A stretch of 64,000 nucleotides of DNA, taken from an uncultured bacterium (GTDB lineage: Bacteria; Hydrogenedentota; Hydrogenedentia; Hydrogenedentales; CAILVY01). The DNA lies in assembly GCA_937951485.1 (NCBI GenBank), contig CALEDJ010000051.1, forward strand, positions 72,517 through 136,516, in the 5' to 3' direction. Shown in pieces: positions 18,374 through 26,620 of the stretch. A model generated the notes under the pieces. It was not told the DNA's origin. It made no database searches and saw nothing but the letters and a program-made list of their open reading frames with translations. Numbering within the stretch: position 1 is the first letter of the stretch; each line of letters opens with the position of its first letter. The position numbers and the translations under genes were made by a program.

Positions 18374-18889
18374 TTATTGCCGGAGGAACGCCGTTACCGC
18401 GTCGGACGTCAGCCAGTTAATGGCCAGAATGCCCACCAGCAGCGCCACCACCGCATAGGTCTCCACCATCGCCGGCAAAATGATCGAACGGCCAAAGGCC
18501 TCCGGTCGCCGCGCCACCAGTCCGATACTCGACGCGGATGCCTCGCCCTGCCAGTTGGCGGAGAAAAACAGCGCAATGCCAACGCCCAACCCGAGAATCA
18601 TCAGCGCCAGGCCGGTGCCCGGCGTCACGTTCAACGCGCCCGTAATCAGGCCCGTGTTCACGAAGATGAGAATCGCCGTGATAAACCCATAGAAGCCCTG
18701 CGTACCGGGAAGCGCCAGCAGCACCAGTAATCGCCCGAACAGGTCCGGCTTTTCGCTGAGCACGCCGCCGACCGCCTGCGACGCTATGCCAATGCCTTTG
18801 GCCGACCCTGCGCATCCCAGCCCCACCGCCAGGCCCGCGCCCGCCATCGCCATTCCCCGTCCCAGTTCGATTGCAAGTTGATGGTCCAT
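18374..18889 (-). CDS. atpK: V/A-type ATPase membrane rotor subunit K (duplicated, 4 helices, Na+-type residues)
   Basis: 171 residues forming two fused hairpins. The first carries PGTQGFYGF with Gln64 where H+-type c-subunits have an acid; the second carries the ion-binding Glu143 in PAMVETYAV. Residues matching the Na+ ligands of Enterococcus hirae NtpK (Leu61, Thr64, Gln65, Gln110, Glu139, and Tyr68) are here L60, T63, Q64, Q114, E143 and Y67, so a Na+-coupled ring is likely. The start at 18889 (MDHQLAIELGRG) follows GGAGAGCG; a longer frame from 18976 has no support. Confidence 0.95.
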   Translation of the reverse strand: MDHQLAIELGRGMAMAGAGLAVGLGCAGSAKGIGIASQAVGGVLSEKPDLFGRLLVLLALPGTQGFYGFITAILIFVNTGLITGALNVTPGTGLALMILGLGVGIALFFSANWQGEASASSIGLVARRPEAFGRSIILPAMVETYAVVALLVGILAINWLTSDAVTAFLRQ

Positions 18890-18998
18890 GTTCGCTCTCC
18901 GTTGCCGATTCCAGGCCCGGCGCCACGCTGTCCGGCTGCAACGCCATGCCTCAATCCTGGTTAACCCCCGCCCCATTTGCCCGGGGCGCGGCGTGTTA

Positions 18999-21068
18999 TC
19001 AATACTCCGTTTTCCTCAAAATCGCGGCTTCCGAATCAAAACCCAACGGCCTGAACGGCCGGGATCCGCCTTCGTAAAAACGACCAAAAAACTCCACCAT
19101 GATCAGACGCATCGAGTGCACGAATGCGCCCATCACGCTGATGAAGAAATTGAATGCATGCCCCACGACCAGCGCGCCGACAAAGAGCACTATGCCCACG
19201 TACGGCACCGGACGCAACAAATCCGCCATCATGTTGAAGGACATCGCCACGATGGAGGTGGTCAACCCCAGCGCCAGCAGGCGGCAGTAGGACATCGTGT
19301 CGCCGATGAATGATGTGATGCCGTAACTTCCCACGATGCCGTACAGGCTCACAACCCCGGCCATCAGACGCGCGATGGGATTCTTGTTCTCCCGGCCCTG
19401 GGTCAGCACCAGTCCCAGCGCGCCCACGGCGAAAAGCGCCCACCCTGCGTTCATCACGGCGGGAGGCGGCGACACAAACATCTTGCTCACGAGGATGATA
19501 AAACCCGGCAGGGTGATCAGCCACAGAATGCCGTCAAAAACCGCTCCCATCTTGTCGCCCTGCTGCACCATGCCGTACATGCGCAGGCCGAGCGCCCAGA
19601 ATTGGTTCAACACGCCGATGGCCAGCGCCGCGAGCAGCATAATCACCGGTTGATCCATCGGGTCCAATATCTGCGTGAAGGAGATCAGGCGATACAGCGG
19701 ATTGCCCTCGCCCAGGTATTGCGGCTTGTACAGATCGCCGAAACAGGACCCCAGAATCAGCCCGAAAAACACCGTCGGGAAACCCGCCATAAACAACAGT
19801 TTGGCGAAGTTATAGACGCCTTCGTAGGCGCGCGTGCGCCGCATGATATAGTAGCCCAGCAGGATCAGCATTGTTCCGTAGGCCACATCGCCGAAGCAGA
19901 TGCCGAAAAACAGGAAGAAACTGAACCAGAGGGCGGGCGAGGGGTCGAAGGCTTCGTATTTCGGCAGGCCGTACATGTTCACCAGCAACTGCACCGGCCG
20001 CACCAGCGGCGGCAGGCTCAGGCTCACGGGAACATCCTCACCGGGCGCGGGGTCTGTTGTACTGACGGATACGTTTGGGAATTCCTTGTCAATCGCCGCA
20101 TGGAGCGCCGGCAGGTCTTTCTCGCGGATGTATCCCGACACCACCTGCACCCATCGGCCATGCGCGCTGTTGGCGCGCGCCAGCGCGAGGTTCTTGCAAC
20201 TGTCCCAGAAAGCCTTGAGCACCAGCAGCGACCGGCGATGCACCGCCAATTGCTTGACCTTTTTCTCAATTTCTGCGACTTGGGCCTTCAGTTCCGCCAG
20301 ATCGCCTTGCATTTCCCGGATATGATCCCGCACCGTGCCCGTGAGCGGCGGCAGCGCGATTTCTTCGAATCCATACGCCCCCAGAATCTTCCGCGCCGCC
20401 TCTTCATCTCCGATGGTGCAGGCGAACACTACGCGCACGAGGGCGGTGGGTTTGGGGGCGGGCGGCGGCGCGCCGGCGCTGCCGTCCTTGCGGTGATACT
20501 TGCCTTCGACCACCGTACCCCATGCCAGGACCTTGGAAGCCGTCTCGTCTTCGGACAATGCTTCCAGTTGCTTCGCCTGGATTTGGCCGAACTGGAGTCG
20601 GATCCGCGTCGGTTTCGTCAAGTCCCCCACACGGAACGGCAAATGTTCGAGCGGTTTCAACTCCGCGATGCGGGTTTCGATGTCGCTGATGGAGCGCTCG
20701 GCCTTGCGGTAGGCCATGTCCAGTTCCTGCGCCGTTTCGTAATGCGCGTCCAGCGGAAAATGCTGGAGCGCTTCGTCCAGTTCCCTCGGGTCCACCACCA
20801 TCGGGGTGGGCGCCAAGCCTGCGATGAATCCCTGGACTTCCGGCGCAAAGATGTCAATCAACCCCAGCATCAGATTGATTTTCTGGAGTTCCCGGTCGCA
20901 GTCCTCGGTGGACACGTCCTGCCGCTGGAGCCGGTCCCTGGCCTCGTCGTACTGATCAAAAACGTCCGAAATCTCGACCGCACCCAAACCGTGCAGCGTC
21001 TTCATCAGCCGCTGCGCGGCATTCACCGGACAAAGAATTGTAAGTTTTTTGATCCGGTCAATCGCCAT
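18999..21068 (-). CDS. atpI: V/A-type ATPase subunit I (membrane stator, a-subunit)
   Basis: 689 residues. The first ~360 are a soluble, largely coiled-coil domain (DRIKKLTILCPVNAAQRL at the start; EIEKKVKQLAVHRRSL). The second half holds about seven membrane helices, beginning near FSFFLFFGICFGDVAYG, a subunit-I hallmark, and ending with SYCRLLALGLTTSIVAMSFN and the GHAFNFFISVMGAFVHSMRL segment that contains the stator arginine helix. The ATG at 21068 (MAIDRIKK) follows GGGAGAG and overlaps the H gene by 11 bases. Confidence 0.95.
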   Translation of the reverse strand: MAIDRIKKLTILCPVNAAQRLMKTLHGLGAVEISDVFDQYDEARDRLQRQDVSTEDCDRELQKINLMLGLIDIFAPEVQGFIAGLAPTPMVVDPRELDEALQHFPLDAHYETAQELDMAYRKAERSISDIETRIAELKPLEHLPFRVGDLTKPTRIRLQFGQIQAKQLEALSEDETASKVLAWGTVVEGKYHRKDGSAGAPPPAPKPTALVRVVFACTIGDEEAARKILGAYGFEEIALPPLTGTVRDHIREMQGDLAELKAQVAEIEKKVKQLAVHRRSLLVLKAFWDSCKNLALARANSAHGRWVQVVSGYIREKDLPALHAAIDKEFPNVSVSTTDPAPGEDVPVSLSLPPLVRPVQLLVNMYGLPKYEAFDPSPALWFSFFLFFGICFGDVAYGTMLILLGYYIMRRTRAYEGVYNFAKLLFMAGFPTVFFGLILGSCFGDLYKPQYLGEGNPLYRLISFTQILDPMDQPVIMLLAALAIGVLNQFWALGLRMYGMVQQGDKMGAVFDGILWLITLPGFIILVSKMFVSPPPAVMNAGWALFAVGALGLVLTQGRENKNPIARLMAGVVSLYGIVGSYGITSFIGDTMSYCRLLALGLTTSIVAMSFNMMADLLRPVPYVGIVLFVGALVVGHAFNFFISVMGAFVHSMRLIMVEFFGRFYEGGSRPFRPLGFDSEAAILRKTEY

Positions 21069-21384
21069 GGACCAGACTCTCCCGGAATTGCGCCACCAAC
21101 GCATCCGCCTGATCGGCAATCACACCGTCCACAATCTGATCCAGCGCAGCCAGCGCGGCCTCGTGTTCCGCCTTGGCGCGGGCGATGTCCTCCTGGTGCT
21201 TCCGCTCCGCCTCCTCCCGGAAGACCGCCACGCGACGCTCCACATCGGCCATGATTTCCTCCCGGATGGCCGCCTGCTTCGCCGTCGAGGCCTTCTCGAT
21301 CTCCTTGGCCTTCGCGCGCGCCTCTTCCAATAATCCATTCGCTTCGTTTTCCAGCGTCAAGATGTCGTCAATAAGCGATTTCAT
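21058..21384 (-). CDS. atpH: V/A-type ATPase subunit H/G-like coiled-coil stator protein
   Basis: 108 residues, almost entirely a charged coiled coil (NGLLEEARAKAKEIEKAS, EEAERKHQEDIARAKAEH), as in the stator partner of subunit E. It opens the ATPase operon. The ATG at 21384 (MKSLIDDIL) follows GGAAGG; a frame reaching 21600 runs through the promoter region and is not used. Identification rests on the coiled coil and the operon position. Confidence 0.8.
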   Translation of the reverse strand: MKSLIDDILTLENEANGLLEEARAKAKEIEKASTAKQAAIREEIMADVERRVAVFREEAERKHQEDIARAKAEHEAALAALDQIVDGVIADQADALVAQFRESLVHGD

Positions 21385-21510
21385 AATGGCCTTCCGCGTT
21401 CCCGGCGCACCGCATGCCAACCGGAGAAAATAACCGCCCGCGTTTTCACGCGCATCCCAGTCAAAATGAACGGACGTTGCAACCCTTCCCAACCTTGCAC
21501 AACAGCGGGG

Positions 21511-21540
21511 AATATAGCCCATAAAGGGGGTGGCGTGCAA
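21511..21540 (-). promoter_or_regulatory. Promoter of the V-type ATPase operon
   Basis: On the minus strand TTGCAC (21535-21540), an 18-bp spacer and TATATT (21511-21516). Transcription from near 21504 gives a leader of about 120 nt before subunit H. Confidence 0.55.
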
Positions 21541-21623
21541 GTTTTTCACAAGGCCTGTTTGTGACCGTTTTTTTCTTTGACGCAGGGATTCAGGTGCCAC
21601 TCATAAGAGCGCATACCAAAGAG

Positions 21624-21642
21624 GTTAGGTTGTTGACCTAAC
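21624..21642. promoter_or_regulatory. Palindrome upstream of the ATPase promoter, possible operator
   Basis: GTTAGGT-TGTTG-ACCTAAC is a perfect 7-bp inverted repeat with a 5-base centre, followed 3 bases later by TTAGGTAGG, a further half-site. It lies about 85 bp upstream of the -35 box. It could be a binding site for a dimeric regulator; no regulator gene is adjacent. Confidence 0.35.
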
Positions 21643-21798
21643 ATTAGGTAGGATATATGCGGGAATGCAAAGAACACCAGAAAAACCCTGAATTCAAGGG
21701 TGACGATCACACCGGGGATCGGCCCTGGTGAAAAAGGCGAGCCGGGCGCCAGGAAAGACAACAAAGACTCCAAGGGCTGCAAGCACGGGAGGGGCAAC

Positions 21799-21993
21799 AG
21801 GGACGACAAGGACGGAAAACACGGAAGGGACGGAAGGGACGGAAGGGACAACAAGGACAGCGAGAACGGAAAGCAGGGAAGGGAGGAAAAGGATGGAAGA
21901 GAGACCGGAGACGGCACGCACTCTTGTAAAAAGCGATCTTGCCCCGATTCGTCCGACGGGTCCGACCCGTCCGACGGTTCTGCGTGGTCCGAC
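21799..21993. repeat. 9-bp GGAC-core repeat arrays, two flavours
   Basis: RGGAC units (AGGGAC/AAGGAC) recur at 21799, 21808, 21826, 21835, 21844 and 21853, all on one exact 9-bp register (21817 decayed). Then GTCCGAC occurs at 21951, 21960, 21969 and 21987, again in 9-bp steps and on the other strand orientation (GTCGGAC). The block sits just 3' of the TauE-type gene. The rest of 21643-22010 shows no convincing gene; an open frame of Lys/Asp/Gly tripeptides here follows from the 9-bp period. Confidence 0.75.
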
Positions 21994-22010
21994 TGGGCAC
22001 AACGCTCCTC

Positions 22011-22772
22011 CTAAAAAACAATCAACGCCATACCCAGGACCAGAATCATGCCAAGCACCAGGCGCCGGAAGCGCCTGGCGTCCAGGCGGCGGTCCACGAC
22101 AAAGCCCAGCCCCATCCCCATCAACACAGCGGGCATGGAATAAGTGCAATGCCACAGCACAGGCGTGGTGATAAGCCCGGCCGCGGCATGCCCGGCGACG
22201 ATGAAAAGTCCATTGACGATGAAGAAACTCTGGAGCATGGATTTGAAGCGATCCTTGGGCCATCTGCGGATGGCGCCATAAACGATGAGCGGCGGGCCGT
22301 TGGCGTTGTATGCGCCGCCCAACACCCCTGCTGTCAGCGCAGCCAGCGCACCGCCCCAACGCACCCGCCGGGAGTCGCTCTCATAGCGCTGCGCCGCCGC
22401 GTCGGCGCGGCGTGCGTTGAGGCGCGGTTCCAAGAGGCTGGCGTAGCCCGCGTAGCCGATAAGCACGACGCCGAGCAGACCGGTGATAAGCGCCTCATTG
22501 CCGTATCTCAGCAGCGCCAATCCCGCCGGGATGCCCAGGACGGAAATTGCACTGAGCCGTGCAGCCTCGCGGAAATGCAGCGCACGCCAGTATTGGCACA
22601 GCACGGCGAAGTTGACGACCTGGCTGGAGATCGCCAACACCGGCGCAGCGGTGGCCGTCCCGAGCGCCATCGCCAGCAACGGCATGCCCACAAGCGCCGA
22701 GCCAAAACCCGTCGCGCTGTGCACAAATCCCGCCAGCGCGAGGGCCACCATGACGATGATGGACTCATGCAC
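22011..22772 (-). CDS. TauE/SafE-family membrane transporter (sulfite/sulfonate export type)
   Basis: 253 residues with about eight membrane helices. Family marks: GFGSALVGMPLL in the first repeat and GVLGGAYNANGPPLIVYG in the second, the paired repeats of TauE/SafE permeases. Substrates in the family include sulfite, sulfoacetate and other anions; the one here cannot be read from sequence. Start is GTG at 22772 with AAAGGA upstream; 45 bases after purE, so the two may be co-transcribed. Confidence 0.85.
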   Translation of the reverse strand: MHESIIVMVALALAGFVHSATGFGSALVGMPLLAMALGTATAAPVLAISSQVVNFAVLCQYWRALHFREAARLSAISVLGIPAGLALLRYGNEALITGLLGVVLIGYAGYASLLEPRLNARRADAAAQRYESDSRRVRWGGALAALTAGVLGGAYNANGPPLIVYGAIRRWPKDRFKSMLQSFFIVNGLFIVAGHAAAGLITTPVLWHCTYSMPAVLMGMGLGFVVDRRLDARRFRRLVLGMILVLGMALIVF

Positions 22773-22817
22773 CGTGACGGGTCCTTTCCGTCGCGGCGCG
22801 CCGCTTTGCCACGCCGG

Positions 22818-23321
22818 TCAGGTGTCGCACGGCAGCGACGTCTCCACGATTTTTTTCGCCTGCGTCTCGCGGTAAGCGGCCAGTTTCTCCCGGTACTCCG
22901 GGTGGTTGTTCGCGAGAATGGCCACGGCCAGCAGCGCGGCGTTGGTCGCTCCTGGTTTGCCGATGGCCAATGCGCCGACCGGCACCCCCGGCGGCATCTG
23001 CACGATGGCGTACAACGCATCCACGCCGTTCAACGCCCCGCCCGACAGCGGCACGCCCAGAACGGGCCGCGTGGTCTGCGCCGCCACGACGCCCGGCAAC
23101 GCCGCCGCAAGTCCGGCCCCCGCGATAAACACTTCCACGCCCGATGCCTCGCAGGATTGGATAAACGCCGAGAGCGCATCCGGCGTGCGGTGCGCCGACA
23201 AGACCCGGCAGACGTGCGGCACGCCGAATTGTTGCAGGGTTTCATGCACGGCGGACATCACGTCCCAATCGGATTTGCTGCCCATCACAACGGCGACTTG
23301 TGTGTTGGTTGTTGTGGTCAT
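22818..23321 (-). CDS. purE: N5-carboxyaminoimidazole ribonucleotide mutase (PurE)
   Basis: Purine biosynthesis, moving the carboxyl group of N5-CAIR to give CAIR. The 167-residue length is standard for bacterial PurE class I. Active-site stretches are visible: MGSKSDWD near the start, SAHRTPD in the middle, GAGLAAALPGVVA, and the nucleotide loop GKPGATNAALLA. Strong ribosome site AAGGAG. No purK is in the window. Upstream is the MITE-like copy B, so transcription must start in or beyond it. Confidence 0.96.
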   Translation of the reverse strand: MTTTTNTQVAVVMGSKSDWDVMSAVHETLQQFGVPHVCRVLSAHRTPDALSAFIQSCEASGVEVFIAGAGLAAALPGVVAAQTTRPVLGVPLSGGALNGVDALYAIVQMPPGVPVGALAIGKPGATNAALLAVAILANNHPEYREKLAAYRETQAKKIVETSLPCDT

Positions 23322-23349
23322 GGTTTCTCCTTTCGTCCTTGCCGTTCTC

Positions 23350-23448
23350 AGGCATTTGCGAAATGGGCGCTTCGGACCTCAGTTCCATTAAAAATCCCGG
23401 ATATTTCGTGTGCTTAAACGCAAAAACAGTCCATTTCGCAAATGCCTC
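23350..23448. repeat. MITE-like element, copy B
   Basis: About 99 bp bounded by AGGCATTTGCGAAATG and CATTTCGCAAATGCCT, inverted to each other. It shares ATTTCGTGTGCTTA and AAACAGTCCATTTCGCAA with copy A at 10999-11102, same orientation, while the left-interior third differs. It lies between the carbonic anhydrase gene and purE. Confidence 0.8.
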
Positions 23449-23479
23449 TTCTTGCTGTCTCTTGCCCAGGAACCGCCCT

Positions 23480-24211
23480 TTACTCCGCTTTTTCCCCCAG
23501 GGCTTCCGCCGCCGCCAATATCTCCAGGGGCCGTTCTTCGGGCAACCAGTCCACGCGGCCTGTGCCGATGTCGTAAATAGCGCCCACCGCCTTTACTGCG
23601 CCCCGCTTTACGAGGTCCCGCACCGCAGGGCTTTCCACAAACAACGTTTCCATGGACAGCCACACATTCTCTTCGACGGCGCGCGTCACGAGCGTATCAA
23701 CATCCGCATCCGGGGCATCGGCGCGCGCCCGTGCGACCGCCGGGCCGATGCGTCGCAGGATTGCCGGGATATTGCGTTCCAGCCCGCCGTCCTCGTAATC
23801 GGCTTGTTGCACCGCTGCCGTCACCGCGCCACACTGCGTATGGCCCAGCACCACCAACACGGGCGTATGCACATGCGCCAGGCCATATTCGATGCTGCCC
23901 GCCTCGCAGGGGCCGCAGATATTGCCCGCCACCCGCACGACGAAGAGGTCCATCACGCCCTCGTCGAAAATGAGTTCCACCGGCACGCGGGAATCGGAGC
24001 AACTCAGCACAGTGGCAAAGGCATGACGATCCTGGCTCTCCACCCCCGCCTGGCGCAACCGCGCCACATTCTGGTGCGGATGCTGCGGCGTTCCCGCCGC
24101 AAAGCGGGCATTGCCCTCCTTCAACAGCGCCAGCGCCGCCGCCGCGTCCGGTTTTCCGGTCCCCGCCATCCCGCCATGACAGCACAGTAATGCCGGTATT
24201 TCCAGCATCAT
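23480..24211 (-). CDS. Beta-class carbonic anhydrase
   Basis: 243 residues; interconverts CO2 and bicarbonate with zinc held by C71, H124 and C127, and the catalytic dyad D73-R75 (CSDSRVP and GHTQCGAV). The start is a double ATG after GGAAAGGAAG. It follows the deoxyribosyltransferase-like gene by 15 bases. Bicarbonate supply next to PurE is biochemically sensible (N5-CAIR is made from bicarbonate), but the intervening repeat makes a shared transcript uncertain. Confidence 0.94.
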   Translation of the reverse strand: MMLEIPALLCCHGGMAGTGKPDAAAALALLKEGNARFAAGTPQHPHQNVARLRQAGVESQDRHAFATVLSCSDSRVPVELIFDEGVMDLFVVRVAGNICGPCEAGSIEYGLAHVHTPVLVVLGHTQCGAVTAAVQQADYEDGGLERNIPAILRRIGPAVARARADAPDADVDTLVTRAVEENVWLSMETLFVESPAVRDLVKRGAVKAVGAIYDIGTGRVDWLPEERPLEILAAAEALGEKAE

Positions 24212-24226
24212 GCTTCCTTTCCTGCT

Positions 24227-24634
24227 TTAGAAATGCCGTTCAATATAGGCCAGCGCCGCCTCCAAGTCGGGCAGCACCTTGGTGCAATACTTCACCATCC
24301 AGGGCGACATGTCCTGGAAGGGCAGCGGACTGAACGCAATCACAAAACGACCCAGATCATGCGCCGCATAGAACACTTCCATCGCGGTGCCGATGGACGG
24401 CTTGCTGTAATTCACCAGCAGGATGTCTGCATCGCGCACGTCCTGCAAGTCGAATTCCACGATCTCGTTCGCGCTGTCAATTTCCCGGTCGCGGAAATCG
24501 CGCCGCATCGGGTCCAGCACAATGAAGCGCCCCGCGAGCCGTTCCTTCGCCCGCTGTCGCCACGTCTTGCCCTCATCGCCCGAACAGTCCATGATCGGAC
24601 CGCAGAGGTAGATTTTCTTCGGACCGTTCTTCAT
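24227..24634 (-). CDS. Nucleoside 2-deoxyribosyltransferase-like protein
   Basis: 135 residues with the family start KIYLCGPIMDC, the DPMRRDFRD stretch, the IVEFDLQDVRDADILLV helix-strand, and SIGTAMEVFYAAHDLG, in which the glutamate corresponds to the nucleophile of deoxyribosyltransferases. The fold also occurs in nucleotide hydrolases, so the reaction (base exchange or hydrolysis of deoxynucleosides) is not settled. The ribosome site AGGAAT is moderate. First gene of a pair with the carbonic anhydrase. Confidence 0.75.
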   Translation of the reverse strand: MKNGPKKIYLCGPIMDCSGDEGKTWRQRAKERLAGRFIVLDPMRRDFRDREIDSANEIVEFDLQDVRDADILLVNYSKPSIGTAMEVFYAAHDLGRFVIAFSPLPFQDMSPWMVKYCTKVLPDLEAALAYIERHF

Positions 24635-24760
24635 ATCGCATATTCCTGCATATATCCATCATGTGCGCAACGCCCCGATGCGCGGCCAGTATCCCCCGCA
24701 GCGCGGCATTGTACCTGATGGCGCATCACAAATCGAGGTTTCTCCGGCTGAAAAGCAGAA

Positions 24761-24795
24761 CGCCCGGCCGCGGGAAGGCGGTGGGCGGCCGGGCG
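24761..24795 (-). terminator. Terminator hairpin of the hydrogenase operon
   Basis: CGCCCGGCCGC (24761-24771) pairs exactly with GCGGCCGGGCG (24785-24795), an 11-bp GC-rich stem with a 13-base loop, 22 bases after the hndD stop. On the minus strand it is followed by TTCTGCTTTTC, a short T-rich run. Confidence 0.6.
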
Positions 24796-24816
24796 CATGA
24801 TGCTGACCGGGACCGG

Positions 24817-26589
24817 TCAGACTTTGACCCGGGGTTTGTAATGCGTGTGCAGGAGATGGTGCGAGACTTCACCCAGCGGATGCCCCAGAAACTCCTCGTA
24901 GAGTTTCTTGATGTCGGGGTTTTCATGGGACTTGCGCAGTTGCTTGCCCTCGTCTTCCTTGTAAATGGCGCCGATGCGCGCCTTGCGCACTTCGTTCGTC
25001 GTCAGGCGCGGCTGGCCGCCGCCGCCGATGCAACCGCCGGGGCAGGTCATCACTTCGATGAAATGATACTGCGCCTCGCCGGAACGCACCCGCTCGATGA
25101 TGCTGCGGGCGTTGCCCAGCCCGTGCGCCACCGCCACCCTGGCTGTCACTCCCTTGAGGAAAGACCATTCCGGGACGGTTTCCTCGAAGGTAATCGCCGC
25201 TTCCTTGACGCCTTCAAGCCCTCCGATCGGTTCGACGTGCAGGTTATTGAAGGGGAAGGGTTTTCCGGTGACAAGTTCGTACACCGTGCGCAGGGCGGCT
25301 TCCATTACCCCGCCGGTGTTGGCGAAGATGTCCGCCGCGCCGCTCGAAAGGCCGATCGGCGAATCCATCTTGTCGTCGGGCAGGCTGTGAAAATCAATAC
25401 CCGCCTGCTTGATCATCCGCCCGAGTTCGCGCGTGGTCAGCACAATGTCCACGTCCCGCACGCCGCTGTCGTGCATCTCCGGCCGCTGGCTCTCGAATTT
25501 CTTCGCGGTGCAGGGCATGATGGACACCACGACCATGTCTTCGGGTTTCTTGCCGATTTTCCTTGCGTAGTAGGTCTTGGCAATCGCGCCGAACATCTGC
25601 TGCGGCGATTTACAGGTGGAGACATTGTCGAGCATATCGGGATAGAAGTATTCAATGTACTTGATCCATCCCGGGGAACAACTGGTGAACATCGGCAAGG
25701 CGACGGGTTCCTTGTCCACCAGCGCTTTCTTCAGGCGGGACAGCAATTCATTGCCTTCTTCGATAATGGTCAGGTCGGCGGTGAAGTTGGTGTCGAAGAC
25801 CGCGTCAAAGCCGAGGCGGCGCAGGGCGGACACCATTTTTCCGGTTACCAGCGTTCCCGGCGGATAGCCGAAGCATTCGCCGAGCGCGGCGCGGATGGCC
25901 GGGGCGGTCTGCACCACAACGGTCTTGGTGGGGTCTTCGAGCGCCGCGAACGCCTCGTCAATCTGGTCGCGTTCGCTGATCGCGCCCACGGGGCAGACCG
26001 CGCCGCACTGACCGCACTGCACGCAGACAACATCATCCAGATCACTGCAGAATGCCGGCCCGATGACGGTGTCAAAGCCCCGGTTCTGCGGGAACAGGCC
26101 GCCCACGCCCTGCGTCTCGTTGCACACGGTGACGCAGCGGCGACACAGCACGCATTTTGCGGTGTCGCGCACCAGCGCGGGCGTGCTCTCATCCACCATC
26201 TGACGGCTCTTCGCGCCGGTATAGTGGATTTCCCGGATGCCCAGCGTGCGCGCAAGGTCCTGCAACTCGCAGTCCTCGTTGCGCTCGCAGGTCTGGCAGT
26301 CGCCGCAGTGGTCGGACAAGATGAGTTCCACCACGGTCTTGCGCGCACTGCGCGCCCTTTTGGAGTTGGTGTGCACTTTCATGCCTTCGGCGACAGGGGT
26401 CACACAGGAGGCGACGAGGGCGCGGGCGCCCTCGACCTCCACCAGGCAAACCCGGCATGCGCCGATGGCCTGCACGTCTTCCAGGTAACACAAGGTCGGG
26501 ATTTTCACCCCGGCCTTTTCAGCCGCCTTCAAAACGGATGTTCCCTCGGGAACCTCCACGTGTACATTGTCAATGGTCAGCGTTGGCAT
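24817..26589 (-). CDS. hndD: [FeFe]-hydrogenase catalytic subunit, HndD/HydA type
   Basis: 590 residues, matching HndD-like subunits of multimeric [FeFe]-hydrogenases. N-terminal [2Fe-2S] domain (C34, C45, C48, C62), His-liganded 4Fe-4S site (H94, C98, C101, C107), two ferredoxin 4Fe-4S clusters (C146/149/152/156 and C189/192/195/199), then the H-cluster domain with C304 in TSCSPGW, C360 in MPCTAKKFE, and C516/C520 in EVMTCPGGCIGGGGQP. The position after C304, cysteine in many enzymes (TSCCP) and used in proton transfer, is serine. The ATG at 26589 follows GGAGATATC; a longer frame to 26721 overlaps hndC and is rejected. The HydE, HydF and HydG maturases are not in the window. Confidence 0.97.
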   Translation of the reverse strand: MPTLTIDNVHVEVPEGTSVLKAAEKAGVKIPTLCYLEDVQAIGACRVCLVEVEGARALVASCVTPVAEGMKVHTNSKRARSARKTVVELILSDHCGDCQTCERNEDCELQDLARTLGIREIHYTGAKSRQMVDESTPALVRDTAKCVLCRRCVTVCNETQGVGGLFPQNRGFDTVIGPAFCSDLDDVVCVQCGQCGAVCPVGAISERDQIDEAFAALEDPTKTVVVQTAPAIRAALGECFGYPPGTLVTGKMVSALRRLGFDAVFDTNFTADLTIIEEGNELLSRLKKALVDKEPVALPMFTSCSPGWIKYIEYFYPDMLDNVSTCKSPQQMFGAIAKTYYARKIGKKPEDMVVVSIMPCTAKKFESQRPEMHDSGVRDVDIVLTTRELGRMIKQAGIDFHSLPDDKMDSPIGLSSGAADIFANTGGVMEAALRTVYELVTGKPFPFNNLHVEPIGGLEGVKEAAITFEETVPEWSFLKGVTARVAVAHGLGNARSIIERVRSGEAQYHFIEVMTCPGGCIGGGGQPRLTTNEVRKARIGAIYKEDEGKQLRKSHENPDIKKLYEEFLGHPLGEVSHHLLHTHYKPRVKV

Positions 26590-26620
26590 CGCTTGATATC
26601 TCCTTTTCCTGTGCCCACGA

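Noticed and set aside
21700-22014. Plus-strand open frame with collagen-like Gly/Lys/Asp tripeptides
   Set aside because: The tripeptide pattern follows from the 9-bp DNA period and appears in any frame; there is no ribosome site, and Gly is not at every third position.
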